Source: Saccharum officinarum
Lineage: Eukaryota > Streptophyta > Magnoliopsida > Poales > Poaceae
Assembly: GCA_020631735.1 (NCBI GenBank)
Contig: CM036160.1
Location: forward strand, 108,961,250-109,025,249
DNA: 64,000 bases
Reading direction: 5' to 3'
Shown: piece after piece, positions 36,713 through 47,174 of the stretch
Position numbering within the stretch: the stretch's first letter is position 1
Layout of the letters: each line of letters begins with the position of its first letter
Notes under the pieces: generated by a model
Databases searched by the model: none
What the model was told of the DNA's origin: nothing
The model's input: only the letters and a program-made list of their open reading frames with translations
Program-made: the position numbers and the translations under genes

Positions 36713-37680
36713 CTAAGGATGGCAACTAGAGATGGTAACGGGTACCCGAAACCCGAGTACCCGACGGGTATTACCCGATAAAGAGGCGGGTATGGAATAA
36801 ATTTTCTACCCGTGGGTATATTATTGGGCAAAATCCTATACCCATCGGGTATGTGGGTACGAGTGCGGGTGTATACTGCCCATACCCGTATACCCGCGGG
36901 TAAGACATACCCGCAAAAATAACTAGCCAACCTCAGTTATTTTAGCACATATAAGTCATGAATTTGGTCTATTGAGACATCCACTGTATTTCTAGTAGAC
37001 TGTCTTTGTTGTAATGATGCTAATAATGTTTGTTAGTATGTTTGTAACTTGTTGGAAGCTTAGAATGATTTATTTTTGCATATGACTATTTGATATTTTT
37101 AGGTAATTTTCGGGTATGCTATCGGGTACGGGTTACCCGTCGGGTGAGAATTACCCGGCGGGTACGGGTACGGAACGATTTTTTTACCCGCATGCGGGTA
37201 CGGGTAACCCGACGGGTAAAATTTTGCGGGTACGGGTACAGGTGGGCACTACCCGTCGGGTACGTACCCGTTGCCATCTCTAATGGCAACGGGTCGGGTT
37301 CGGATCAGGTGGAGTCTCCGTGCACCCAAAACCGAAACCCAAAATCGAAACCCGAACCCGAACCGAAAACCGATTCGGGTGGAAATCCATCACCAAAACC
37401 AAACCCGCGGATACCCGAAACCCGAATGGATACCCGAAACCCGCGGATAAATATACACATATTCACATGTATAAATAAGAGGCAATAAAAAATAAATATT
37501 TTCATGAGTCAATTTTGAATAGATTTAATAATCTAAGTAAACAAGTTATTATTAGCATATTATAAAACATGAGTTTTAATTCCAAATGATTTATTTCGGA
37601 TATCCATTGGATATCCACGGGTGAAAAACCAAACCCGAAACCGAACCCGAAACCGAAACCGAAAACCGTGGGTGAAAGAT
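36713..37680. mobile_element. Older hAT-like repeat of ACCCGAA/TTCGGGT words, interrupted
   Basis: TAAGGATGGCAAC (36713-36726) continues after the younger insertion as GGGTCGGGTTCGG (37291 on). That is the typical start of a family with many CCCGAA/TTCGGG words, here at 37291-37470 and again at 37600-37670 around an AT-rich core. The right end is not clear, and it runs into copy B of the reductase. Confidence 0.5.
36727..37282. mobile_element. hAT-type MITE inserted in an older hAT-like repeat
   Basis: 556 bp, ends TAGAGATGGTAACGGGTA and TACCCGTTGCCATCTCTA (inverted repeat), flanked by a perfect 8-bp duplication ATGGCAAC (36719-36726, 37283-37290). Both arms are rich in GGGTA/TACCC words. 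No transposase. Confidence 0.9.
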
Positions 37681-37702
37681 CGTGATGGGACCGTACATAC
37701 CT

Positions 37703-38092
37703 TGGTGCTGGTGCTGTCGTGCGCCAAGGGCGTGGCCACGAGGAAGACGAAGTGTCAGCCGGCGATGGCGGGCTCAGAGGTGTCGGCGTCGTACATGTCC
37801 GCCTCGAACAGCCGCAGCCGCTCCTCCGCGCCGGGGAGCGCCCGGAGCAGCCCCGTCTTCTTCTCGTCCGCTGCACACGTCAACGCCCATCCAGCCATGC
37901 CTTAGCTCGCTCGATGATCGATCTCTGGTATATCCGTACGTACGAAAAGGTCCGGAGGTGCGTGGATAGGATACCGATCGAGGCTCCGCAGGGTGGCGTG
38001 GACGACGCAGCCTGCCGAGGAGCTTCCGGACGAGCCAGCTCCCGAGGTAGCCGGTGACGCACACCACCGTGTCCGCCGTGAAGCCGCCCATC
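37703..38092 (-). pseudogene. DFR/ANR-type reductase copy B: exons 1 and 2 only
   Basis: Exon 1 (ATG at 38092) encodes MGGFTADTVVCVTG and then jumps straight to YLGSWLVRKLLG. Compared with the expected loop, 15 bases coding the Gly-rich NADP-binding turn are missing. A further 2-base loss (GGCAGGCTGC against GGCAGAGGCTGC) shifts the frame before VHATLRSL. Exon 2 (37703-37872) is DEKKTGLLRALPGA...FEADMYDADT with TGA at 37755-37757 replacing Cys in AGCHFVF. Its donor AAG|GTATGT is intact. The promoter and leader upstream of 38092 also match copy C, so the whole 5' part was duplicated. No exon 3-5 follows locally. The next sequence is the hAT-like repeat, and an orphan exon 3 lies on the same strand at 7 kb. 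Not functional. Confidence 0.85.
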
Positions 38093-38590
38093 CTCCTAGC
38101 TAGCTCTTCCCTTCCTTCCTTGTTCTGAAATAGCAAACCACGTCTCTCGCACTGTGTCTGTGCACAGCCGTACTGCCCTGCCCTGTGCTGTGCTGTGCTG
38201 TGCACCGTATATACTACTAGGAAGCGAAGCGCCAGCGGCAGCGAAGTAATAGATCGTGATGGGAGGCGCCCGTCGCAACTCGCAAGGCGTCTACACGGGC
38301 GGCGGCAGAAGGCGCGCGGCCGTGGGGGCTGGGTCACGAACTTATTGGGCTCATGGTTGTGCGCCCATGCAGAGCCAAGGCGGGCCTAGTTCGGATTTCC
38401 ACCGGGTTGCGTGAGATTTCGCTGCCGAAGGCCAGCCCAACTAGTTGACTTCAAATACAAATCTGTAACGACGCCTATACGAATTTTCCCCTTTGCCTTT
38501 TCTGATGTTGACAGGGAACTGATGAGAGTCTGAAACACTTCAAACTTTGATGGGAGGAATTGAGCGCGGTGGCGCAATAATGCAATTCTA
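38093..38590 (-). promoter_or_regulatory. Copy B leader/promoter and spacer to copy C
   Basis: 38093-38150 parallels the copy C leader (CTAGCTAGCTCTTCCCTTCC and CACGTCTC). A TATA-like TAGTATATACGG (minus, about 38206-38217) lies about 115 bp upstream of the ATG. The rest is GC-rich spacer. Confidence 0.45.
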
Positions 38591-38609
38591 ATATAGTGTC
38601 ATGTTACAG

Positions 38610-38819
38610 TACCTTAAGTTTGATCAGTGTTATAGATAAAAGAGTATCAATATTTATGATACTAGATAAATACTATTATATTAATTACAAAATATATTTT
38701 AATAATAAATTAATTTGAAGCCATAAATTTAAATAGCATTCACTAAAAATTTGATCAAACATAAACCACTTTACATGGCAAGCAACTTATAGTAGAGATT
38801 CTTTTTGGGACGGAGGTAG
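38610..38819. mobile_element. Stowaway-like MITE, one end lost
   Basis: The right end GGGACGGAGGTAG followed by TA is Stowaway-like and the interior is AT-rich. A matching left end is missing, and the 3' end of copy C lies only 40 bp away. Confidence 0.5.
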
Positions 38820-38860
38820 TAGTTCTATAACTCCAATGCATGTGTAGTGTAGCATAGCAT

Positions 38861-41630
38861 CTAGAGTTCTCCCAGCCTGTTGGCGCACTCGACGCTGCAG
38901 TCCAACGTCTCCTCCACTCCGTACTTGAACTTGAAACCCAAGTCCTGCAGCTTGCTGGTGTTGGGCAGAATCCTGACTCCTTCCCCGGTCACCCTATATC
39001 ACAAGATCACCAGTCACCACCACACACAAGGTCAAGCAGCAACCCTATATCATAAAAAATTCCCCAGAACTAGCTAACAACAACCGAAACATGAATTTCT
39101 TCAAAAAAAAAAAACCGAGAACATGTCATATTGTCAGAACGTACTCCGTCAGCTGTATCTTGAGGTCGGGGTGCTTGGCGGCGAAGTGGTCTACGATGTC
39201 CCGCATGTTGGGGTACCCGGCGGCGCAGAGGAAGCGGCCGGCCATGGACACCTGCTCCATGCAGAAGACGTGCGCGTCGCAGACGTCCTCGACGTGCGCC
39301 AGCGGCACGGAGCCCAGCAGCGCCTGCAGGAACAGGAGGGAGTTGTGGTAGATCGCCTGCCCCGTCAGCGGCGCGACGATCACGGGGATGCTGCTCCACA
39401 GGTACGTCTGGATGGTGTCGCCGCCGACGAGCGCGCACGTCAGGGTGACCACCTCCAGTGCCCGGGCCTCCTTGGAGGACTCGTCGTTGTACCTCAGCAG
39501 CTCCTTCTCCGGCAGCGACTTGGACCACACGTAATCCTGCGTGCGTGCACGCATGTTTCAGCTCAAAAGTTCATCATCGATATGCATGATCAGCTAGCAG
39601 TAGCATTGCTGTATACGTACGTCCAGGTGGGCGTTGCTGAATTCGTAGGAGAGGTTGAGCGGTGTCCAGTTGGACTCGTTGGCGAAGTCCTTGTACCCGC
39701 TGCCGTCCTCCTTGAGCGGCGACGCGGCCGTGACCCGAGGCCGTGTAGATGACGCGCTTCACCGTGCCGGACCGCTCGCACTGCCGGAGGATGATGCGCA
39801 CCGCGTCCACCGCCGCCTCCGTCGTGTTCTTGTACTGCAGGAAAACCATGAGGCAGATCATTATATTCTCGTCCCCCGGAGCCGGAAACCAGAGCAGCAG
39901 GGTGGCCATCTCTTACTAGAAATAGATTTTCAGATGAGCCATATATTTATATGGGTCTAAATGAAACATTTTAAAAAAAAAGAAAGGCACAAACTCGTTA
40001 GACAAAACAACCCAACAAAATTTGATTCGTGTTTGCACGAAGATAATTAACAATACACAAAAGTAACAATTTACAAATTGTACTAGTTGTTGGTTAAATA
40101 AGAGCGTTGTCTGAAATCATTTTAAAATCTAGGCAGTCGCGGAGGCGCAAGGCCACCTTCTAAGTCGCACCGCTATGTCGATTTTGGCTGTTTTTTTTTT
40201 CATTTATGTACTATCAAAACTAGAGATCGTTTCTAGGATGGTCCAGCTACTGCTATTTTTGATCGACCTCTTTCGGCGCTCGATAGAGACGCGTTGTCTA
40301 TATGTTTAAACTCTTCTTCTTATTACAATGATACGTGAATCTTTTGCGTATTCGAGAAAAATCTTAAAATTCAGTCACCTGAAATATATATTTTAAGTAG
40401 TGCATAGACACAATGATGCTTGTTTGAGTTAAAAATGTTAACATTTTTTTTTCTATATTTTACGCATATTTGGAATAGTTTAGTTTCGGGTAAACTCATA
40501 GGTTTCTGTATTTGGGGACGAGAGGAGTACATCCATTCCATCCCAGTCGCTTTTTATGTATTTATACAGTCGTAGACAAGTACGAAGCCGGGAAGGGAGT
40601 GCAATTTGGTCATTTAAAATAATAATCTTCTCTTGCCTATTGACTTTGGATACAGAAGCGGCCAAACTCGTATATGACAAAAATAATTGTACTTCGCGAA
40701 AAGAAAAGGCCCAATAATTTTAATATAGAAACGCCCTGCAAGCAAAAATTTCGTTCTTGATATCTGTTATAGGCACTCAAGAATCCGACAAACAAACTAG
40801 TGTAAGCTGAAGGTGCATGCATGGAATAATCAACCCAACGATCTCCACAGTCGTCTACTCTAATCGGGATAGGTGGAGGGCGGGCGGCGTAAATTATTAG
40901 GGATCGTGGAAGCTGCCAACTCAACATATAGTCTATTCCGAAATGGAACCGGCCAGTCCATGATGCACTGAGATCCGTCATCCGCGGAGGTCTAGTCCAT
41001 GCAAGCATTGTCTCTGTGGAAAGAAATTCGGTTTGGACCATCTCACCAGGACACCGTGCGGACTGTGCAACTAACACGTGGACTATAGCATTTCTCTATA
41101 TTATCTCAGACGTAGGCATGGTAGATCAGAGCCGCAGCCGCAGAGAGAGCGCACGGCAGCGAGATCAGAAGCCCAAGGCGGCAAAGAGCGCAGATTGATC
41201 GTTGACGCTAGCTGCCTGCCCCGGCGGCGGTGGAGGGGAGCGTAGTACATACCTTGGTGCTGGTGGGGTCGTGCGCCAAGGGCGTGGCGACGAGGAAGAC
41301 GAAGTGGCAGCCGGCGATGGCGGGCTCGAAGGTGTCGGCGTCGTACATGTCCGCCTCGAACAGCCGCAGCCGCTCCGCCGCGCCGGGGAGCGCCCGGAGC
41401 AGCCCCGTCTTCTTCTCGTCCGCTGCACGTCAGCGGCGCCCATGAAGGTCAGATGATACGGCCATATGAGCCAGAGACCGGGTTCGGAGAGTTCGGAGGC
41501 GCGTGGATACCGAGGCTCCGCCGACACGCAGCCTCTGCCGAGGAGCTTCCGGACGAGCCAACTCCCGAGGTAGCCGCTGCCGCCGCCCGCCGGTGACGCA
41601 CACCACCGTGTCCGCAGTGAAGCCGCCCAT
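38861..41630 (-). pseudogene. Flavonoid-type NAD(P)H reductase (DFR/ANR-like), copy C, five exons with frameshifts
   Basis: Extended short-chain dehydrogenase of the dihydroflavonol/anthocyanidin reductase group, which reduces flavonoid intermediates with NADPH in the cytosol. Exons: 41630-41511, 41422-41253, 39834-39621, 39536-39145, 38993-38861 (TAG). All introns are GT-AG and phases of exons 2-5 agree, giving about 345 residues, normal for the family. Visible: GGGSGYLGSWLV nucleotide loop at residue 15, the catalytic Y-x3-K in DDYVWSK, substrate-side TYLWSSIPVI and HVEDVCDAH. Damage: exon 1 has an extra G in the Gly codons and lacks about 14 bases before the donor. Exon 3 has an extra G at about 39735 (TCGGGTCACG, where copy A reads TCGGTCACG). 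The exon 1 lesions leave exon 2 out of frame. It is either a young pseudogene or a normal gene with assembly errors. Exact substrate cannot be told. ANR, DFR and CCR-like enzymes share these motifs. Confidence 0.8.
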
Positions 41631-41756
41631 CCTCCTAGCTAGCTCTTCCCTTCCTTGCTTCTCCTCCTGAAACCACGTCTCGACCTCGCACTGTGTGTGT
41701 ATGCGCAGGTGCCTGCCGTAGTATGTAGTACCGGCCCCGTGTGCAAGCTCGGCCGC

Positions 41757-41764
41757 ATTTATAC
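41757..41764 (-). promoter_or_regulatory. TATA box of reductase copy C
   Basis: GTATAAAT on the minus strand, about 130 bp upstream of the copy C start codon, at the usual distance for a grass gene with a 5' leader of about 100 bp. Confidence 0.55.
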
Positions 41765-43520
41765 AAAACAGCGAAGCCGTGAGGAATGGCGAGACGAGAA
41801 CAAGTTTGTACGTCCCGGCCCGGCCGGTCGCTTTCTTAGCTTTCTGTCTATATTATAAATACAAATAAATAGCCATCGAAAAGCACGAACGAAAATGGAG
41901 GCGAGAACACCCAGTCCAACGATATGCGACAATAAAATACTGTAGGTCTTGGAAAGAAAAATGGCGAGGAAATGGAGGCGGAACCCAATCCAACAATATG
42001 CAACAGTCGGCCGGAGAAACGGGCCGGGATTAGGTCAATTTGGAGAACCAAAGCGCGCCAACGCAGCGAAGCTGGAGGACGCACGTACGTGCGAAGAAGG
42101 TCAAACGCTGTCTCGCCCGTCCGTACGTATGCGCGCGCCAACGCAGCGAAGCTGGCGTACATGCCTGTCGGTACGCCAGCGGGCCGTCGCCCAGCCATGA
42201 GTCATGCCAGAACGAGGTGACAGGGGCCGGAGCTCTGGAAGACCTCTTCTCCTCCTCAGGTTCCGAAAGCCGCTGCCCGTACGTACCATGATTCTGCTAT
42301 GCTGCTGGGAGATTTGGAAGCACCGCCATGATATGGTATTCCGGGGACTCTAACTAGACCACGGCATTGCAGAGAGACGACGAGGCTCTGCCTCTGGTTC
42401 TGCCGTATATTGAAGAAGTCAGACGCTTTACTTAGGAGTTGGCATAGTATTCTACCCATGTAACCTCTCTCCCGGCCCACCATCCTGAATCATGCGGCAT
42501 TTTTACCCCCCACCAACCAGCTTTATTCCCCCGGACATCAGTGGAAATGAAATTCATGATCCTCCCGGTATTGACCTAAAAAAACCGTACCACACGAGCC
42601 AAGATCAGGGGCCGCTCGTCGGCACGTACGATATACATAGATGTCATCGAGACATCATGACGAGCTGGTGCAGAAGGAAGGAAGACTTGTTCCAATGCAA
42701 TTCTAACGACAGGTACGGTGAGCGTCAAAAAGGAGCTAGCTAGGATTACTCTAGCTAGTCTAGCGAATAAGGCCATCGTGAAGAGATAAGCCTATAATAA
42801 GCTTAGCTAGAAAGTGCCCAACTGTGCATGCCGTATCCTGCCGCGGTATACTGCGCACAATGGAGAATAATGTCATGATGATGGTTGGTACCTGAAAGCC
42901 AGTGAGTGAGCGAGACGTTTTGCATTTCCAACGAGATTCGGGCGATCGACCGATCGATCTGCAGATTCAGTTGGCAGTGACGGGGTTTTACTTTGGGCGT
43001 GCCATGCATATTTTTGTCAGTAACTGGCTGGCCAAGCAACCAACTAGCTACGCGAGACGTGGTCATCTTGTTGACGAGCGGGCCTGCAGTGCATGTTATT
43101 AGCCGCCGGTGACGCACGCCATCTTCTCTCTTATTACCGGCCGTCGGGTCCACCACCGTCTCCTTCCAGTCTAACAGTCTCCACCGAGCCCATCCTCCGG
43201 CCAGCAGCCACCCAGCACGAGCTTGCCCCAGCAGGGCCCACTGCCCAGGCACTGACACCCTTACCCCCGCCCGGCAGGTCGCGCTGATGGATATATATAA
43301 ATATATACAGGGACAATATATACTAGCTAGGCCTCTCTTTACTTGATCAAACCACCGTGCCAAAATCAGCTCTACTTTTCAGCCGTAAAATAGTATCTTT
43401 CTCTCACACAAATCAGCAGAAACAATATTTTTCAGCCGCAGAAACCATCAACACCAATAACTTCCAAGCTCAACACCTTGTCCACTATGTCTTTATATAG
43501 ATAGTCTAATTCATTTGCAG
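41765..43520. other. Upstream region of copy C, no gene identified
   Basis: Mixed-composition DNA with GTACGTACG words and a short local duplication of GCGCGCCAACGCAGCGAAGCTGG (about 42053 and 42132). Short open frames on both strands (such as 42803-43363 minus) show no domain. At about 43336-43460 TTTCAGCCG/AAATCAGCAG words are a fragment of the MITE family seen at 44247. Confidence 0.45.
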
Positions 43521-44246
<726 letters not shown>

Positions 44247-44363
44247 CTCTGTTCGCTTGAGCTTATCAGCTAAATTAGTCAGTCATTTAACAGTATTTTT
44301 CTCTCATAACAAATCAGTGAACAACACTTTCAATCATGACTTATCAGCTAGACGAACAGGGCG
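44247..44363. mobile_element. Short MITE (CTGTTCGCTTG family)
   Basis: 117 bp with ends CTCTGTTCGCTTGAGCTTATCAGC and the complement of CTTATCAGCTAGACGAACAGGGCG. The interior has AACAAATCAGTGAACA. It is a common grass MITE type whose superfamily I leave open. Confidence 0.65.
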
Positions 44364-44608
44364 TTAGGTGAACTGGTTCGATCCGGATCCGTCCGGAAGA
44401 ACAGGCCGGTGCCTCTCGATCGGCCGGCGCCGGCCACTGCATCTTCTCACCGTCTTCTTCGTGCGGCCAAACGCGTTCAACTACTTCGTAGTATGAGCTC
44501 GGACGGCAGCTGCTCATCGAGCTAGCTCAGTTTATCTTTTTTTCATGGCAGTGTATGTGTAGCAGCAGCATGACGACCATTTGATTTCGTTCTACTATCT
44601 CGCACGTA

Positions 44609-44844
44609 CTCCCTCTGTCCTAAAATAACTGTCGCCGTTGGTGTTTGTGCCGCAAGTTTGACTCGATTTGTAGAAAATACGTGTAACATTTGTATCTTCA
44701 AATAAATTTATTAAAAAAACTAGATTTAAAGATATTTCCAATAATACTAATTATGTATCATAAATATTAATATATTTTAATATATATTTAGTCAAAGTTG
44801 TTTCTCGGGAAGCGAAAACAACAGATATTTAGAAACAGAGAGGG
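44609..44844. mobile_element. Stowaway MITE
   Basis: 236 bp, ends CTCCCTCTGTCC and ACAGAGAGGG, TA duplication on both sides (44607-44608, 44845-44846). Confidence 0.8.
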
Positions 44845-45265
44845 TATTTCTGATTAATTCTAGCAAACGAGGAGCTTCTGGCTTCTGCCGTTTCGAGAAA
44901 AAGAAAATCAGGACGATGCACGTGAACTTGTCACAAGACGACGAAATCGAGAAATAACAAAGTTCTGCAGCACATAAACTGAGATACAAGTGGCAAACTT
45001 ATAGTGCAATAAGTACTAACAGCAGGTAGTGGTAAACGACATTACTTGATTAATTACGAAACCCTAACCCGCTGTGTCCCCGATCCACGGAGACGCAACT
45101 GACGATTGTTGGGAAGAATTTCTCGAGAAAGTAGGGACGCACAGAAGTAGCTTTTCAGATTATTTTGGGCACCCTGTGTCACGTTCTATATACGTACGTA
45201 CATCCATGGGCTGGACTCGCTCTTACATGCATATGGGCCGAACTCAGCAGTCACAGTAAGCGGGA

Positions 45266-46376
45266 GGAAAAAGTTCACGTTACCTCATCAACTTTCACGA
45301 AAATCCTTCGCTTGTTCTCTCTAAACTCCAAAACCGGGTAAAACACTCCCTCAACTTTTAAAACCGTTCATCTTACCTCCCTGACCCTGTTTTTACTACA
45401 GTTTAAGCATACAATAATTAGCCCACCATAAAAGTTTCACCACAATTGGACCATAGAAACTGCAGCTATGAATTATTCCATTTAATTACATAAAAGCATA
45501 GATTTAAAGCTACAACAAAAATTTGGTACTAAAACATACCATATTATATGTTCACTGTGTATATCTACTCATGTGGAGTCCAACAAAATTAGATTTTTTA
45601 TTTTATAATTTTTCTACGATTTACTATGATTTTTTAATTATTCAGCCGAAATAAATAAATAAATAAAAGACAAAACCGCCTTCAAAACCGCTTATAATCG
45701 AGCTAGGGAGGTAAGATGAACGGTTTTTTTTATCGGAATTTTCATTCCATTACTCAACCATGTCAGCTAAATCGCTTGACACAAAAAACGTTATACAATT
45801 TGGCACACTGGCCAGAACTAAGGGCGCCAACTTCTGACTCCTGCTCCTTATAGAAGCAAGCTCATGGGTTACCCTATTACATTCACGTGGGACATAATTG
45901 ACAAGAAAAGATGCAAAATATTCTGCTAGCAAAACCTTAAGCTCATGGACTAATCCGCCCACCACAGCAAGTCTGAAGTCATCTCCCTGTATCGCCCGCA
46001 CCACCTGCTGTGCATCGGTCTCCAAAGTAAGATTGTTGATGCCAAGAGAAATCGCTGCCGTCACCCCTTGAATACAAGCAGTGAGTTCCATATGCATCGG
46101 ACTGGTTGCAAAGAGCACTCTTCCTGAGCCTAACTGGATCACGTCTCCGTTTTCATCCCTGATGACGTAGCCCCATCCACCATTCTTATCAGACTCCCTG
46201 AAAGCACCATCCACGTTCAGCTTCATCATGCCACTTGGGGGACGCACCCATTTTCTTCGCCGGTTCCCGAGTCCCGGCTCTACAGCCGAAAGCCTCTGTA
46301 TTTTATCCGGTTTTAGAGTTCAAGGAGAAAAAACGAAATTTTACGAAAGTTGAGGGAGATAATATGGACTTTTTCC
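45266..46376. mobile_element. Mutator-type MITE with 9-bp duplication, carrying a LINE fragment
   Basis: Exact 9-bp target duplication TAAGCGGGA (45257-45265, 46377-46385). Both ends begin GGAAAAAGT(T/C)CA and continue in parallel for about 40 bp (ACCTC.TCAACTTTC on the left, ATCTCCCTCAACTTTC on the right complement). The inner arms also pair (AAACTCCAAAACCGGGTAAAA against GAACTCTAAAACCGGATAAAA). 1.1 kb in total, of which about 570 bp is the nested LINE. Confidence 0.85.
45727..46300 (-). pseudogene. LINE 3' end with RNase H-like domain, nested in the Mutator MITE
   Basis: Minus-strand frame 46247-45750 gives an RNase H fold: KLNVDGAFRESDKNGGWGYVIRD at the start, HMELTACIQGV, LTLETDAQQVV, VNYVPRECNRVTHELA. 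The first Asp, the Glu and the second Asp of the catalytic set are in place. The frame ends with a stop near 45750, and a T-run at 45726-45732 is its poly(A) tail. Upstream sequence stops at the MITE arm at about 46300, so the insertion was strongly 5'-truncated. Confidence 0.85.
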
Positions 46377-46385
46377 TAAGCGGGA

Positions 46386-47174
46386 CGGACCTTCTGGCCC
46401 AATGGCCTCAAACCAAACAGCCAAATCCCCCATGACCTCAGCCTTGACGTCTGTGCGGCGGTCCGATTCCGAAGGCTGGAAACCGAGACCGAGTGGTGGA
46501 TTGGCCTAATCGCTGGCTGCAAATCGCGGCGAATTTCTCGGACGATCACGGTCGCGGCACGCCGTTGCGGGTACCACGCGAGGAACCAGGCAGATAGCAA
46601 CTGCAGGTGCAGTGGTGCGGAGCACAGAGAAGAATACTTTTACATGGTACTGTATACATTGGCATTTGGCAACGGCCGAAATCACCTTGCTCCAATCCAC
46701 TGTGTCTTGAAATGCAGTGCTACCGTAGAGTACAGTTAGTCCTAACTCCTAACTGACCAACGAGCTTAGCTTAGAAAAACAGCAGCTGATATACCACAAG
46801 GGACAGGGACACGCACTCCATCTTCTAGTGTCACTTCGTGCCAACTCGACAGGAAGAAGGCCTTGGCACCAAGCTCGGCCGCCGTCCAATGGGCTGTTCG
46901 CCGGTGCAGTGGCAGGCAGACGGTAACCTTGCGGCGAAACATCGCCGAGTTCAGCTTCAGCCTTCAGCAGCAGCTTTGCTGAGCATAGCCGGCGTATCTG
47001 TTTCCATCATCGACAGTTAGGCACATTTCACTTCATACAGCCAAGCCTCATGGATCTGTTCAGCGGTTCCTGTACCATTTCGGGGCATGAACATTGAGCG
47101 ATAAATCGGTACACAACAGTATTCATGAATGAATGCACAAACAGTGAAGCATCCAGCAGGATAGTCGTGGTAGC
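46386..47174. other. 3' flank of the hydrolase gene
   Basis: Probably holds its 3' untranslated region (minus strand). I see no other gene. The short frames lack domains. Confidence 0.4.
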
